Origin: Streptomyces diacarni
GTDB taxonomy: Bacteria; Actinomycetota; Actinomycetes; Streptomycetales; Streptomycetaceae
Direction of reading: 5' to 3'
DNA length: 64,000 bases
Assembly (NCBI RefSeq): GCF_003323715.1
Contig: NZ_QOIN01000028.1
Span: 186,001 to 250,000, forward strand
Shown piece after piece: positions 55,510 to 63,441 of this stretch. Position 1 is the stretch's first letter. Each line of letters starts with the position of its first letter. A model generated the notes under the pieces. It was not told the DNA's origin. It was given only the letters and a program-made list of their open reading frames with translations, and ran no database searches. The translations under genes were made by a program, and so were the position numbers.

Positions 55510-57911
55510 ACTACGGGGCGGGCCGACCGGGGGGCCGGGCCAGGACACGGGTCAAGGTGGGCCGGCAGGCGCATAGTGATCTGGAGAGCCGGGGCGGGTC
55601 CGTTCCGGACGCCGTGGGCGACTTCGTCCACCGCCTGCGTGCCGACCGCACCAACCGGGCCCTGCGCCTGACCTTCCTGCGCGCCGCCGGCAGCAACGGG
55701 GAGCTGCATCTCGGGCGGGCCGACACGCATTGCATGGTGCTCCTCCTCTCGACGGACGGCGGAGACGAGATGCAGGTCCTCGCGGTGCGTGACGGAGCGC
55801 GGGCGCGTGACGAACTCGCCCGGCTCACCGTGGAGATCAACCCGGTATCGGGTTCCGTCGAGGTGGTCGACCAGAGCGAGGTCAGCGCCAACGTCGTTGC
55901 TCTGCCCGACCGGTCCCCCAACGGCGTCCCCGCTGAGCCCGGCGGTCCTGCCCCACGGGGCACCGACACGCCCGACACCGCGTCTCCGGCCGCGTCCAGC
56001 AGCCTGCGCCACCCGCTCTTCGCCCGGTATGACGACCGAACCCTCATCGACCTTGGCGTGGTCCCCTCCCTGCTGCCCGCGCTGCGCCGGGTCACCACAG
56101 GTAAGCAGTTCGAGAAGCTGCTCACTCACAACCTTCCCGAGCTCACCCGCGATGTGCTCCTCTCTCTGCGCGACGGCACTGACCCCAAGCACGTGCAGCA
56201 GCACATCACGGACAAGTGGCGTGCCGACGAGGAAGTCAACACCGGCGACTGGTCGCGGGCGGCACGACGCACCGTCTCCGAGGCGGAGACCGACGACGCC
56301 GCCGTACTCAGCGCGCTGGGCAAGAGCTTCGACACCTGGCGGCTGTTCCTTCACCCCGAGCAGAGGCGCCTCGCCACCGGTGACTTCAAAGGCTCCGCGA
56401 AAGTGACCGGCGGCCCGGGCACCGGGAAGACGGTCGTGGCGCTGCACCGCGTGCGCTACTTGGTCGACCGGCTGCCACCCGGCCACTCCCGCCCGGTGCT
56501 GCTCGCCACGTACAACACGAATCTCGCCCTGGAGCTCAGGGACCGCTTGGGGCAGCTCGGCGGCGAGGAACTGCTGCGCCGCGTCGACGTGAGATCCGTC
56601 GACGCGCTTGCCCGCGAGGTGGTTCAGGAGTCCCGGGCGGAGCTGGGCCGGCCGCTGGACGACGAGGCGGCCATGAACCTGTGGCACACGGTACTCGCCG
56701 AGACGGGACAGCTCGGATACGACGCCGACTTCCTAGACGCCGAATTCAAACATGTGATCCTGGCCGCCGGCTGCGGCTCGTGGAACGACTACCGTCGGAT
56801 CGGCCGCTCGGGACGCCCGCGCATCAGCACGGCTCAGCGGCACGAGGTGTGGCAACTGGTGCAGACGTACCTGGCTCACTTGGAAGCCCCGCCGCGGCAG
56901 ACGACATACGCGCTCATCGCCGACAAGGCAGCCGGCCTGGAACAGCGCCGTATGGCCCGCGTCGAGGAGCAGGCCCGCTACAAGGACGGGCTGGGTGGCC
57001 GCGACCTCATCCACCGGGAGGCGAGCAGCGGAATGTGGCTCAGGCCGCGCTACCAGCACATCGTGGTCGACGAGGCGCAGGACCTGTCCGCCTCGCACTG
57101 GCGCATGCTGCGCGCCATGGTCCGCAAAGGCCCTAACGACATCTTCCTGACCGGAGACGCCCACCAGCGGATCTACGGCAGCCGGGTGGTCCTCAGCCAC
57201 CAAGGTATCGAGATCCGGGGCCGGGCCTCACGCCGCCTGACCCTCAACTACCGCACCACACGCGAGATCCTCGGCAGTGCGAACGGGCTGCTCGCCGGAG
57301 AGTCCTTCGACGACCTCGACGCCGGAACCGACACACTCGACGGCTACCGGTCGGTGCTGACCGGGCACGACCCCCAGTTCTGGCGCGCCCCCGACCGGCT
57401 GACCGAGATGCGCGCCGTCGCCACGCTCATCACAGAGCGCCACGACCATGGCACGCCGTACTCCGCGATGGCTGTCAGCGTTCCCGACGGCAGGTCAGCG
57501 CAGGAGTTCGCGAATGTTCTGGCCCGGGAATTCGACGTACCGGCCGTGGAGCTCGGCAAGGACGGGGCACGGTCCGGCGCGGATGCCGTACGCATTGGCA
57601 CCATGCACCGTTTCAAGGGGCTCGAGTTCCAGCGCGTCTTCTTGACCTCGGTGGGCGAGGGACGGGTGCCGGACCAGCGCATCGAACAGTACCGACATGC
57701 CAACCCGCAGCGCTACCGGCAGGAAGAGCAACGGGCTCGTTCACTGCTGTTCGTCGCGGCGACCCGTGCCCGTGACGAGCTGATCGTCTCGTGGAACGGC
57801 AGGGCCAGTCGCTTCCTGCCCCCTGACGTGGACAAGACTGCCTACCGCGCCACGGATCTGCTCACGAGTGACGGACCACCATCCGGATCGTCGGGATCTG
57901 CCGTCGCCTGA
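55506..57911 (+). CDS. UvrD/Rep-type helicase with possible RelE-like N-terminus
   Basis: An 801-residue SF1A helicase: Walker A GGPGTGKTVVALHRV near 302, Walker B HIVVDEAQDLSASHW near 518, motif III GDAHQRIYGS, motif IV LTLNYRTTREI, motif V IGTMHRFKGLEFQRVFL near 700, motif VI FVAATRARDELIVSW near 751. The first 120 residues (SDLESRGGSVPDAVGDFVHR; MQVLAVRDGARARDEL) look like the RelE/ParE-type toxin fold found at the N-terminus of some UvrD-like proteins; that is a weak, by-eye match. The ATG overlaps the preceding stop (ATGA). It occupies the place of drmC in class 1 DISARM but has no phospholipase-D motif. Confidence 0.87.
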   Translation: MNYGAGRPGGRARTRVKVGRQAHSDLESRGGSVPDAVGDFVHRLRADRTNRALRLTFLRAAGSNGELHLGRADTHCMVLLLSTDGGDEMQVLAVRDGARARDELARLTVEINPVSGSVEVVDQSEVSANVVALPDRSPNGVPAEPGGPAPRGTDTPDTASPAASSSLRHPLFARYDDRTLIDLGVVPSLLPALRRVTTGKQFEKLLTHNLPELTRDVLLSLRDGTDPKHVQQHITDKWRADEEVNTGDWSRAARRTVSEAETDDAAVLSALGKSFDTWRLFLHPEQRRLATGDFKGSAKVTGGPGTGKTVVALHRVRYLVDRLPPGHSRPVLLATYNTNLALELRDRLGQLGGEELLRRVDVRSVDALAREVVQESRAELGRPLDDEAAMNLWHTVLAETGQLGYDADFLDAEFKHVILAAGCGSWNDYRRIGRSGRPRISTAQRHEVWQLVQTYLAHLEAPPRQTTYALIADKAAGLEQRRMARVEEQARYKDGLGGRDLIHREASSGMWLRPRYQHIVVDEAQDLSASHWRMLRAMVRKGPNDIFLTGDAHQRIYGSRVVLSHQGIEIRGRASRRLTLNYRTTREILGSANGLLAGESFDDLDAGTDTLDGYRSVLTGHDPQFWRAPDRLTEMRAVATLITERHDHGTPYSAMAVSVPDGRSAQEFANVLAREFDVPAVELGKDGARSGADAVRIGTMHRFKGLEFQRVFLTSVGEGRVPDQRIEQYRHANPQRYRQEEQRARSLLFVAATRARDELIVSWNGRASRFLPPDVDKTAYRATDLLTSDGPPSGSSGSAVA

Positions 57912-58267
57912 CAGGTCCGACTCTCCGCACCGGGGCTCCCGCGAAGAGTCGGCCCTGGCACGGAGATCTACAGCGAGGCGGAGGACAACGTAGGCGGGTG
58001 TTGTCCCAAGGGCTCCGAGGCCAGGAAATCGCTGCTCATTGACCAGTAGTCGAACACTTGGCTCAAAGGTGAGAGGGGCCGGCTCACGCGATGCTCATCG
58101 ATGTCACCAGCTCAGAGGCCGTTTTGCTCGCTATTTCTGACTTTGGTCACATGGTCACCGGCCTTTGATGGGATGCGAAGTGGGGGCGCGTGAGCGGTTT
58201 ACAGGTCTCGGAATGGAAGCGTTACGGACATGACCGTCTTTATGTGAATCAGTAGGACGGGAAGAAC
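57912..58267. other. Gene-free 356-bp spacer
   Basis: Lower in GC than the operon to its left. No ORF with a ribosome binding site was found, and no strong hairpin. It separates the defence operon from the broken NERD gene. Confidence 0.55.
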
Positions 58268-59005
58268 GTGGCCTGGCTCGACCGCCGCACGGGGTATCTG
58301 AAGCTTCTGGTTGAGGAACACCGGAACGCGGTACTTGATGTCCTTGCGCCCTATCTCACGGCTTCTTCGCCCGTAGCGCACAAGGCGCTGGCTCCCGAGG
58401 ACGACCTTGCTGCGAACCGTCCGGGAGACCCACTGCAGATGAAGGTGGACGAGCTGACACCCGGCTTCTGGCGGTGGGCGTTGGCCAGGCTGTCCGGTCG
58501 GCGTCTGGAGGCGGACAGCTGGCGCGCGGGACTGGCCGGCGAGCGCCGGGTGGGAGCAGAACTGGAGAGGTTGGCGCGACGAGGCTGGCGAGTTCTGCAC
58601 TCGATACCCTAGGCCGGTGATGTCGACATCGACCATGTCCTGATTGGTCCGGGCGGAGCCTTCTGTTTCAACACGAAGTGCCACCGTGGAGCGCGCGTTT
58701 GGGTGGGTGACAACTCTGTTCGCATAGGTGGCCAGTCGTACCCCTACGTGCAAAAAAGCCGGGCCGAGGCGCAGCGGGCCTCAACTGCGCTGACGAGGGC
58801 GTGCGGCTTCCCAGTCGAGGTTCAGCCGGTGCTTGCCTTCGTTGCGGTGGCAGCGGTGCAGGTCGTGCCGTCACTTCGTGACGTGCATGTCCTGCAGGAG
58901 CCGGACATTGCGGCGTTCGAGCACCTCAGGACTGACTGGCGACCGGGCAAGATCGAGTCGGTGTACGCGGCGGCACGTGATCGTCACACGTGGGTTCACC
59001 CTTGA
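58268..59005 (+). pseudogene. NERD (nuclease-related) protein, interrupted by TAG
   Basis: One continuous frame of 245 codons with a single in-frame TAG at 58610-58612. Before it: MAWLDRRTGYLKLLVEEHRN ... GERRVGAELERLARRGWRVL; after it: DVDIDHVLIGPGGAFCFNTK, then VWVGDNSVRIGGQSYPYVQK. These halves together make a typical NERD domain (restriction-like fold; Glu in GERRVGAE, DIDH, and the NTK lysine all kept). The TAG replaces one or two residues in the loop before DIDH. It is therefore a point-mutation pseudogene, or readthrough would be needed. GTG at 58268 is the start, with AGGACGGGAAG upstream. Confidence 0.8.
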
Positions 59006-59132
59006 CGGTTCGCTGGGTGCCAGTCAATTTTCAAGTATATGGCCCGTTCACGTCATTACTCGCCGGTCCCGCTTGCTGCCATCGCTTCCCTCCGCCTCCT
59101 GGAGGGTTTTTCAGACGCGACCTGGGGGATAG

Positions 59133-59582
59133 GTGTCCAATCACTCTGCGCTCCGTGCGAACAAGATCCGCACCACCAACAACGCTCAGCAGAAGATCGC
59201 CGACTGCGAAACCAAGCTCGCCGCCCACCGAGCCGCGCTCGAAGCAGGCGCCGACCCCGCGCTGGTCACCCAATGGATCGCTGATACTCAGGCCCGCCGC
59301 AAACAGGCCGAAGCTGAACTCCGAGCCACCACGCCGCAGCCACCGCCGCAGCACGGCACACCGCTGTCGCGGGATGAGATCGCCGCACTCGTCCGAGTAG
59401 CCGGGAACCTCACCACGGCCATCCACCAGGCTGACCCCACGGACAAAGCCGAGCTCTACAAGAAGCTGGGCATCCGTCTGCGCTATGACCCCGCGCAGCA
59501 AAAAGTCCTGGTCGAGAGCCATCTCAACCAGGACCTAGGCGGTTCCCGTGGGGTACCAGTACGTGTCGGGAGGGGGACTTGA
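59133..59582 (+). pseudogene. C-terminal remnant of a serine recombinase/integrase
   Basis: About 149 codons matching the tail of large serine recombinases: a coiled-coil region (IADCETKLAAHRAALEAGAD; WIADTQARRKQAEAELRA), then LSRDEIAALVRVAGNLTTAI and the characteristic LYKKLGIRLRYDPAQQKVLV end. The catalytic serine domain and recombinase domain are missing; a TAG lies in frame directly upstream (59130-59132). The reading frame runs into the attachment repeat and the tRNA 3' end before stopping. This is probably the island's former integrase. Confidence 0.8.
59559..59577 (+). repeat. Right attachment-site repeat (in tRNA-Leu 3' end)
   Basis: Identical to 30519-30537 (19 bp, same orientation). 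It covers the last 14 bases of the tRNA-Leu gene plus five bases beyond its 3' end, the usual crossover region for elements that integrate at a tRNA and restore it. Confidence 0.85.
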
Positions 59583-59648
59583 ACCCCCACGCCCTGTAAA
59601 GGGCACTAGCACCTCAAGCTAGCGCGTCTGCCATTCCGCCACCCCGAC
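59564..59648 (-). tRNA. tRNA-Leu (GAG)
   Basis: An 85-nt cloverleaf on the minus strand with a long variable arm (GTGCCCTTTACAGGGC-like), as expected for a class II tRNA. Anticodon loop: CTAGC-TTGAGGT-GCTAG, giving anticodon GAG. The T arm is GGGGG-TTCAAGT-CCCCC. The acceptor stem pairs GTCGGGG with TCCCGAC (one G:U), discriminator A; CCA is not encoded. Its 3' end is the island attachment site. Confidence 0.93.
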
Positions 59649-59787
59649 CGGGTGTGCCGCTCGGGCCGTGGCGGCCCTGGCGACGGGTTAAACCTTAGCA
59701 CCCGTGGCGGACTGCGATCACCCGCCTCTTGGGGCGCCGCGGTATGAGCGGGAGTATGGGGGTCTACCTGCGAGAAGAGGAGGCAGC

Positions 59788-61095
59788 GTGAGTGCCGAGA
59801 CCGCCGAGACCGAGGTCGTCGATCTGTGTCGTGACCTGATCAGGATCGACACCAGCAATTACGGCAACAACGAGGGGCCGGGCGAGCGGGCGGCGGCCGA
59901 GTACGTCGCGGAGAAGCTGGCCGAGGTGGGGCTGGAGCCGCAGATCTTCGAGTCCCGGCCCGGCCGCGCCTCCACCGTGGCGCGGATCGCGGGCGAAGAC
60001 CCCTCGCGTCCGGCCCTGCTCATCCACGGGCACACCGACGTCGTTCCGGCCAACGCCGACGACTGGACGCACCACCCCTTCTCCGGGGAGATCGTCGACG
60101 GCTGCGTGTGGGGCCGGGGCGCCGTCGACATGAAGGACATGGACGCCATGACGCTGGCGGTGGTGCGCGACCGTCTGCGGACGGGCCGCAAGCCGCCCCG
60201 CGACGTCGTGCTGGCCTTCCTCGCGGACGAGGAGGCCGGCGGTGTGTACGGGGCGCGGCACCTGGTCGACAACCACGCCGACCTGTTCGAGGGTGTCACC
60301 GAGGCCATCGGTGAGGTCGGCGGTTTCTCCTTCACGGTCAACGAGAACCTGCGGCTCTACCTCGTCGAGACCGCCCAGAAGGGCATGCACTGGATGCGGC
60401 TGACCGTGGACGGCACCGCCGGACACGGGTCGATGACCAACAACGACAACGCCATCACCGAGCTGTGCGAGGCCGTGGCGCGGCTGGGCCGCCACAAGTT
60501 CCCCGTACGGGTGACCAAGACGGTCCGCTCCTTCCTGGATGAGCTCTCCGACGCCCTCGGCATCGAGCTCGACCCGGAGAACATGGAGGAGACTCTCACC
60601 CGGCTCGGTGGCATCGCGAAGATCATCGGCGCGACCCTGCAGAACACCGCGGCGCCCACGCAGCTCGGTGCCGGGTACAAGGTCAACGTGATTCCCGGTC
60701 AGGCGACAGCGCACGTGGACGGACGGTTCCTGCCGGGGCACGAGGAGGAGTTCCTGGCCGACCTCGACCGCCTCCTGGGCCCACGGGTCAAGCGGGAGGA
60801 CGTGCACGCGGACAAGGCTCTGGAGACCACCTTCGACGGGGCGCTCGTGGACGCCATGCAGTCGTCCCTGCGCGCCGAGGACCCCATCGCCCGCGCCGTG
60901 CCGTACATGCTTTCGGGGGGCACCGACGCCAAGTCGTTCGACGACCTGGGCATCCGCTGCTTCGGCTTCGCTCCGCTGAAGCTCCCGCCCGAGCTGGACT
61001 TCGCCGGCATGTTCCACGGCGTCGACGAGCGGGTGCCGGTGGACGGCCTGCAGTTCGGAGCCCGGGTGCTGGACCGTTTCCTCGACCAGGCGTGA
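59788..61095 (+). CDS. M20-family zinc peptidase/deacylase
   Basis: A 435-residue M20 metallohydrolase. Metal ligands: His/Asp in LIHGHTDVVPA near residue 81, Asp in WGRGAVDMKDMDAM, catalytic Glu-Glu in LADEEAGGVYGARHL, a later Asp/Glu in GEVGGFSFTV, and the C-terminal His in FAGMFHGVDERVPVD. The dimerisation 'lid' domain is in the middle (GTAGHGSMTNNDNAITELCE). It hydrolyses peptides or N-acyl amino acids in the cytoplasm. GTG at 59788 is chosen for its AGAGGAGG seven bases upstream. It is on the chromosome side of the tRNA-Leu. Confidence 0.92.
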   Translation: MSAETAETEVVDLCRDLIRIDTSNYGNNEGPGERAAAEYVAEKLAEVGLEPQIFESRPGRASTVARIAGEDPSRPALLIHGHTDVVPANADDWTHHPFSGEIVDGCVWGRGAVDMKDMDAMTLAVVRDRLRTGRKPPRDVVLAFLADEEAGGVYGARHLVDNHADLFEGVTEAIGEVGGFSFTVNENLRLYLVETAQKGMHWMRLTVDGTAGHGSMTNNDNAITELCEAVARLGRHKFPVRVTKTVRSFLDELSDALGIELDPENMEETLTRLGGIAKIIGATLQNTAAPTQLGAGYKVNVIPGQATAHVDGRFLPGHEEEFLADLDRLLGPRVKREDVHADKALETTFDGALVDAMQSSLRAEDPIARAVPYMLSGGTDAKSFDDLGIRCFGFAPLKLPPELDFAGMFHGVDERVPVDGLQFGARVLDRFLDQA

Positions 61096-61336
61096 GGGGG
61101 CGGCCCGGGATCTGGAGCCTGGGGCCTGGGACCCGAGGTGCTTCGGGCCCGGCATGGTCCGGGCCCGGTGTGGCTTCGGGCCCGGCCCGTTCGCGGGCCC
61201 GGCCGGGAAATCGGTCACGTGTGCTCATATGACCGGGAAGAGTGAATGATCTAGTCAGTTCGTAGCCAGATTCCTCCGTCCTCGTTACAGGAGATGCGGT
61301 CCCCGGTTGGGACCGTCTTGCCAACTAGGAGGAATA

Positions 61337-61570
61337 ATGATCAAGAAGGTCATCGCCGCTGCGGCTGCCACCAGCGGTCTGGTACTGGCTGGTGCGGGTA
61401 TGGCCGTCGCCGACTCGGGTGCGCAGGGTGCCGCCGTGCACTCCCCGGGTGTTGTTTCCGGCAACGTCGTCCAGGTTCCGGTCCACATCCCGGTGAACGC
61501 CTGCGGCAACAGCGTTTCCGTGATCGGGCTGCTGAACCCCGCCTTCGGCAACACCTGCGTCAACTCCTGA
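61337..61570 (+). CDS. chpH: Short chaplin, ChpH-like
   Basis: A 77-residue secreted chaplin. The signal peptide MIKKVIAAAAATSGLVLAGA (to about residue 25) is followed by one chaplin domain: GAQGAAVHSPGVVSGNVVQV, PVNACGNSVSVIGLLNPAFG, and the second cysteine in NTCVN. Chaplins assemble into an amyloid-like hydrophobic layer on aerial hyphae and spores. Length and sequence are those of ChpH-type short chaplins. AGGAGGA before the ATG is a near-perfect ribosome binding site. A terminator follows. Confidence 0.95.
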   Translation: MIKKVIAAAAATSGLVLAGAGMAVADSGAQGAAVHSPGVVSGNVVQVPVHIPVNACGNSVSVIGLLNPAFGNTCVNS

Positions 61571-61615
61571 CGCCGAGTCTCACCCGACCCGTTCGGTGAG
61601 CACACGAACCTGAGC

Positions 61616-61648
61616 GGCCCCGGAGCGCGCGCCACGCGCTCCGGGGCC
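61616..61648 (+). terminator. Strong hairpin after chpH
   Basis: GGCCCCGGAGCGCG (61616-61629) pairs perfectly with 61635-61648 around a 5-nt loop, 46 bases after the chpH stop. It should separate chpH from chpC transcription. Confidence 0.85.
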
Positions 61649-61802
61649 CTCGGGTCTTCCGAGGGCCGAGGCCCTCGACGAGGTCGAGAAAGTCCGAGGG
61701 GGGCGGGACGGCGCACACAGGCGCCTCCCCCTGGCCGGTCCACAGAAAGCCACATCAGGCAGCCACATCGGGCAGCCACCACGAGGCAGGGGAATCCACA
61801 CG

Positions 61803-62783
61803 ATGCGACAGGGCACCAGAAAGGGCCTCATCACCATGGCCGCCGCGGGCGGCCTGTTCGCGATGTCGGGGGGAACGGCGTTCGCGGACGCGGGCGCCCA
61901 GGGCGACAGCGCGAACTCGCCGGGGGTCCTCTCCGGCAACACCTTCCAGGCTCCCGTGAACATCACGGTCAACATCTGCGGCAACACCGTGAGCGTCATC
62001 GGCCTGCTCAACCCGGCGTCCGGCAACGGCTGCGCGGGCCTCGGCAGCGGTTCGGAGGGTACGGGCGGTACGGGCGGCGGCTCCGGTTCGCACGAGGGAC
62101 GACCGAGCGGGCAGAGCCCCCAGGGCGGCCGCGGTGACCAGGTCACCGGAGGCGGCAGCGGCGGCAACGGCGCCCACGCGGGCGGCTCCTCGCACAGCTC
62201 GCCCGGCGTCGGCTCGGGCAACGACGTACAGGTTCCCGTCGACGTGCCGGTCAACGTCTGCGGCAACACCGTCGACGTCGGCGGGGTCCTCAACCCGGCG
62301 CACGGCAACGGCTGCGCCGACCCGGAGGCGCCCGGGCCCGTCGACCCCGGCTACCCCGAGGAGCCGGGCAAGCCCGGTGAGCCGGAGAATCCGGGGAACC
62401 CCGGTGAGCCCGAGACCCCGCACCACCCGGAGAACCCGGGAAACCCCGGAAATCCGGGCGACCCCGGAAATCCGGACGACCCCGAGCACCCCGGGCAGCC
62501 TGACGAGCCGGGTGGGCCCGACCGGCCCGGGAATCCGGACGAGCCCACGTCACCGGACTCGCCGCAGACACCCGACCAGCCCGGCAGCACCGGCGAGGTG
62601 CACGCGGCCTCCCAGCCCGTGCCCGCGGCGGAAACCCCCGACACAGCCGACGCCGAAGCCCACGGCGAGCTGGCGCACACCGGTGCCGGGTCGCAGCTCG
62701 GCGTCGCCGCGCCGCTCAGCATGGGTCTCCTCGCCGGGGGCTACGTGCTCTACCGTCGCTCCCGCGTCGCCACTCGCCGCTGA
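61803..62783 (+). CDS. chpC: Long chaplin with sortase signal, ChpC-like
   Basis: A 326-residue wall-anchored chaplin. After a signal peptide (about 28 residues) come two chaplin domains: GAQGDSANSPGVLSGNTFQA ... NICGNTVSVIGLLNPASG and SPGVGSGNDVQVPVDVPVNV ... GNTVDVGGVLNPAHG. Then a long Pro/Gly/Asn/Asp/Glu spacer made of NPGNP/DPGNP-like repeats (about 180-260), and a C-terminal LAHTG sortase motif, hydrophobic segment and RRSRVATRR tail. SrtE-type sortases anchor such proteins to peptidoglycan. It follows chpH, the same arrangement as chpH-chpC in S. coelicolor. Confidence 0.94.
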   Translation: MRQGTRKGLITMAAAGGLFAMSGGTAFADAGAQGDSANSPGVLSGNTFQAPVNITVNICGNTVSVIGLLNPASGNGCAGLGSGSEGTGGTGGGSGSHEGRPSGQSPQGGRGDQVTGGGSGGNGAHAGGSSHSSPGVGSGNDVQVPVDVPVNVCGNTVDVGGVLNPAHGNGCADPEAPGPVDPGYPEEPGKPGEPENPGNPGEPETPHHPENPGNPGNPGDPGNPDDPEHPGQPDEPGGPDRPGNPDEPTSPDSPQTPDQPGSTGEVHAASQPVPAAETPDTADAEAHGELAHTGAGSQLGVAAPLSMGLLAGGYVLYRRSRVATRR

Positions 62784-62809
62784 CCCGGCGGGCGCCCGCG
62801 CCCGCCGGG
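62784..62809 (+). terminator. Terminator of chpC
   Basis: CCCGGCGGGCG and its complement form an 11-bp stem with a 4-nt loop that begins at the base after the chpC stop codon. Confidence 0.85.
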
Positions 62810-62900
62810 CAGTGAGACGGCACGCGCTCCGCTGCGACGCGCTGGTGGCCGGCGAGCGACCATCCGGGCAGTGAGCAGGCCGGACCGGGGAGCGGGCCGT

Positions 62901-63109
62901 GCCCGGAGCGGGAAGCCGGCGGCGCCCGGAGCGGGAAGCCGGCCAGTGCCCGGACGGGCGTGGGCATCGCACAGGAACGATCGTGCCCGGGGACGGGAAC
63001 GACTAGCGCCCCGGGCGACCGGAACGAGGAGCACTCAGCCGAAAGGGAACAGTGCTCGGCGAAAGGGAGCAGTGCTCAGGGCGGAACGAGCAGTGCTCAG
63101 GGCAAAAAG
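62901..63109. repeat. Two short-repeat arrays downstream of chpC
   Basis: The gap 62784-63205 (422 bp) has no gene. A 20-bp perfect direct repeat beginning GCCCGGAGCGGGAAGCC lies at 62901-62920 and 62924-62943. At 63021-63109 four imperfect copies of a unit containing AGCAGTGCTCAGGGC alternate with GGAACG or GAAAGG. The sense of these repeats is unknown; neither has CRISPR-like regular spacing. Confidence 0.75.
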
Positions 63110-63138
63110 GGAGCGGGCCCCGGCGAGGGGCCCGCTCC
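63110..63138. terminator. Hairpin between repeats and DUF5703 gene
   Basis: GGAGCGGGCCCC (63110-63121) pairs with GGGGCCCGCTCC (63127-63138), loop GGCGA, preceded by an A-run. It lies 68 bp beyond the stop of the minus-strand DUF5703 gene, so the A-run becomes a T-tract for that gene's transcript. Confidence 0.8.
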
Positions 63139-63205
63139 TGCGCTGTCCGGCGGCGGCGCCGTCATGTCCCCGGCTCGGAGTCCGGCGCTGCGGCGTCCAT
63201 GGTGA

Positions 63206-63394
63206 TCACCAAGTGGCGCGCAGCTGACGGATGATACGGCGACGCAGTCGCACCCGGCGGCTCCCGTCGGGGTACAGCCTGGTCCTGGCGAGCTCCCAGT
63301 GCCCGTACTCGGCGTGGTCGGTGAGTAGTTGGGTCGCGGCCTTGCGGGACACACCGCGGGGGACGTACACGTCGCGAAATTCGTATTCCGGCAT
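63206..63394 (-). CDS. DUF5703 family protein
   Basis: A 62-residue basic protein conserved in Streptomyces: MPEYEFRDVYVPRGVSRKAA, then LLTDHAEYGHWELART and an Arg-rich end (RRVRLRRRIIRQLRATW). No function is known. The start could be the ATG at 63394 or three codons earlier (63403); the shorter form matches the usual N-terminus. A terminator with T-tract lies downstream. It is divergent from the last gene. Confidence 0.9.
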   Translation of the reverse strand: MPEYEFRDVYVPRGVSRKAATQLLTDHAEYGHWELARTRLYPDGSRRVRLRRRIIRQLRATW

Positions 63395-63441
63395 CCCCAC
63401 CATTGTGCGCGCGGAGCCCGTCTGCCGATAGCGTCTGCACT

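Larger units (their letters stand above)
30519..59577. mobile_element. 29-kb tRNA-Leu-integrated defence island
   Basis: Bounded by the 19-bp direct repeats at 30519-30537 and 59559-59577. The right end abuts tRNA-Leu(GAG) and the remnant of a serine recombinase. The cargo (dsRBD/RNase III-like protein, HEPN-CBS protein, kinase, SNF2 helicase, giant methylase, DUF1998 helicase, UvrD helicase, NERD remnant) is accessory and defence-like, while both flanks look like ordinary Streptomyces chromosome. No conjugation or replication gene was seen and the recombinase is truncated, so the element is probably immobile now. Confidence 0.8.

Noticed and set aside
55506..57911. DrmC-type phospholipase D in the operon
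   Set aside because: No HxKxxxxD motif was seen; the sequence has clear UvrD helicase motifs.
37552..57911. A BREX or Pgl system
   Set aside because: The methylase is PglX-like and a kinase is near, but no PglZ phosphatase, BrxC/PglY ATPase or Lon-like protein was found.
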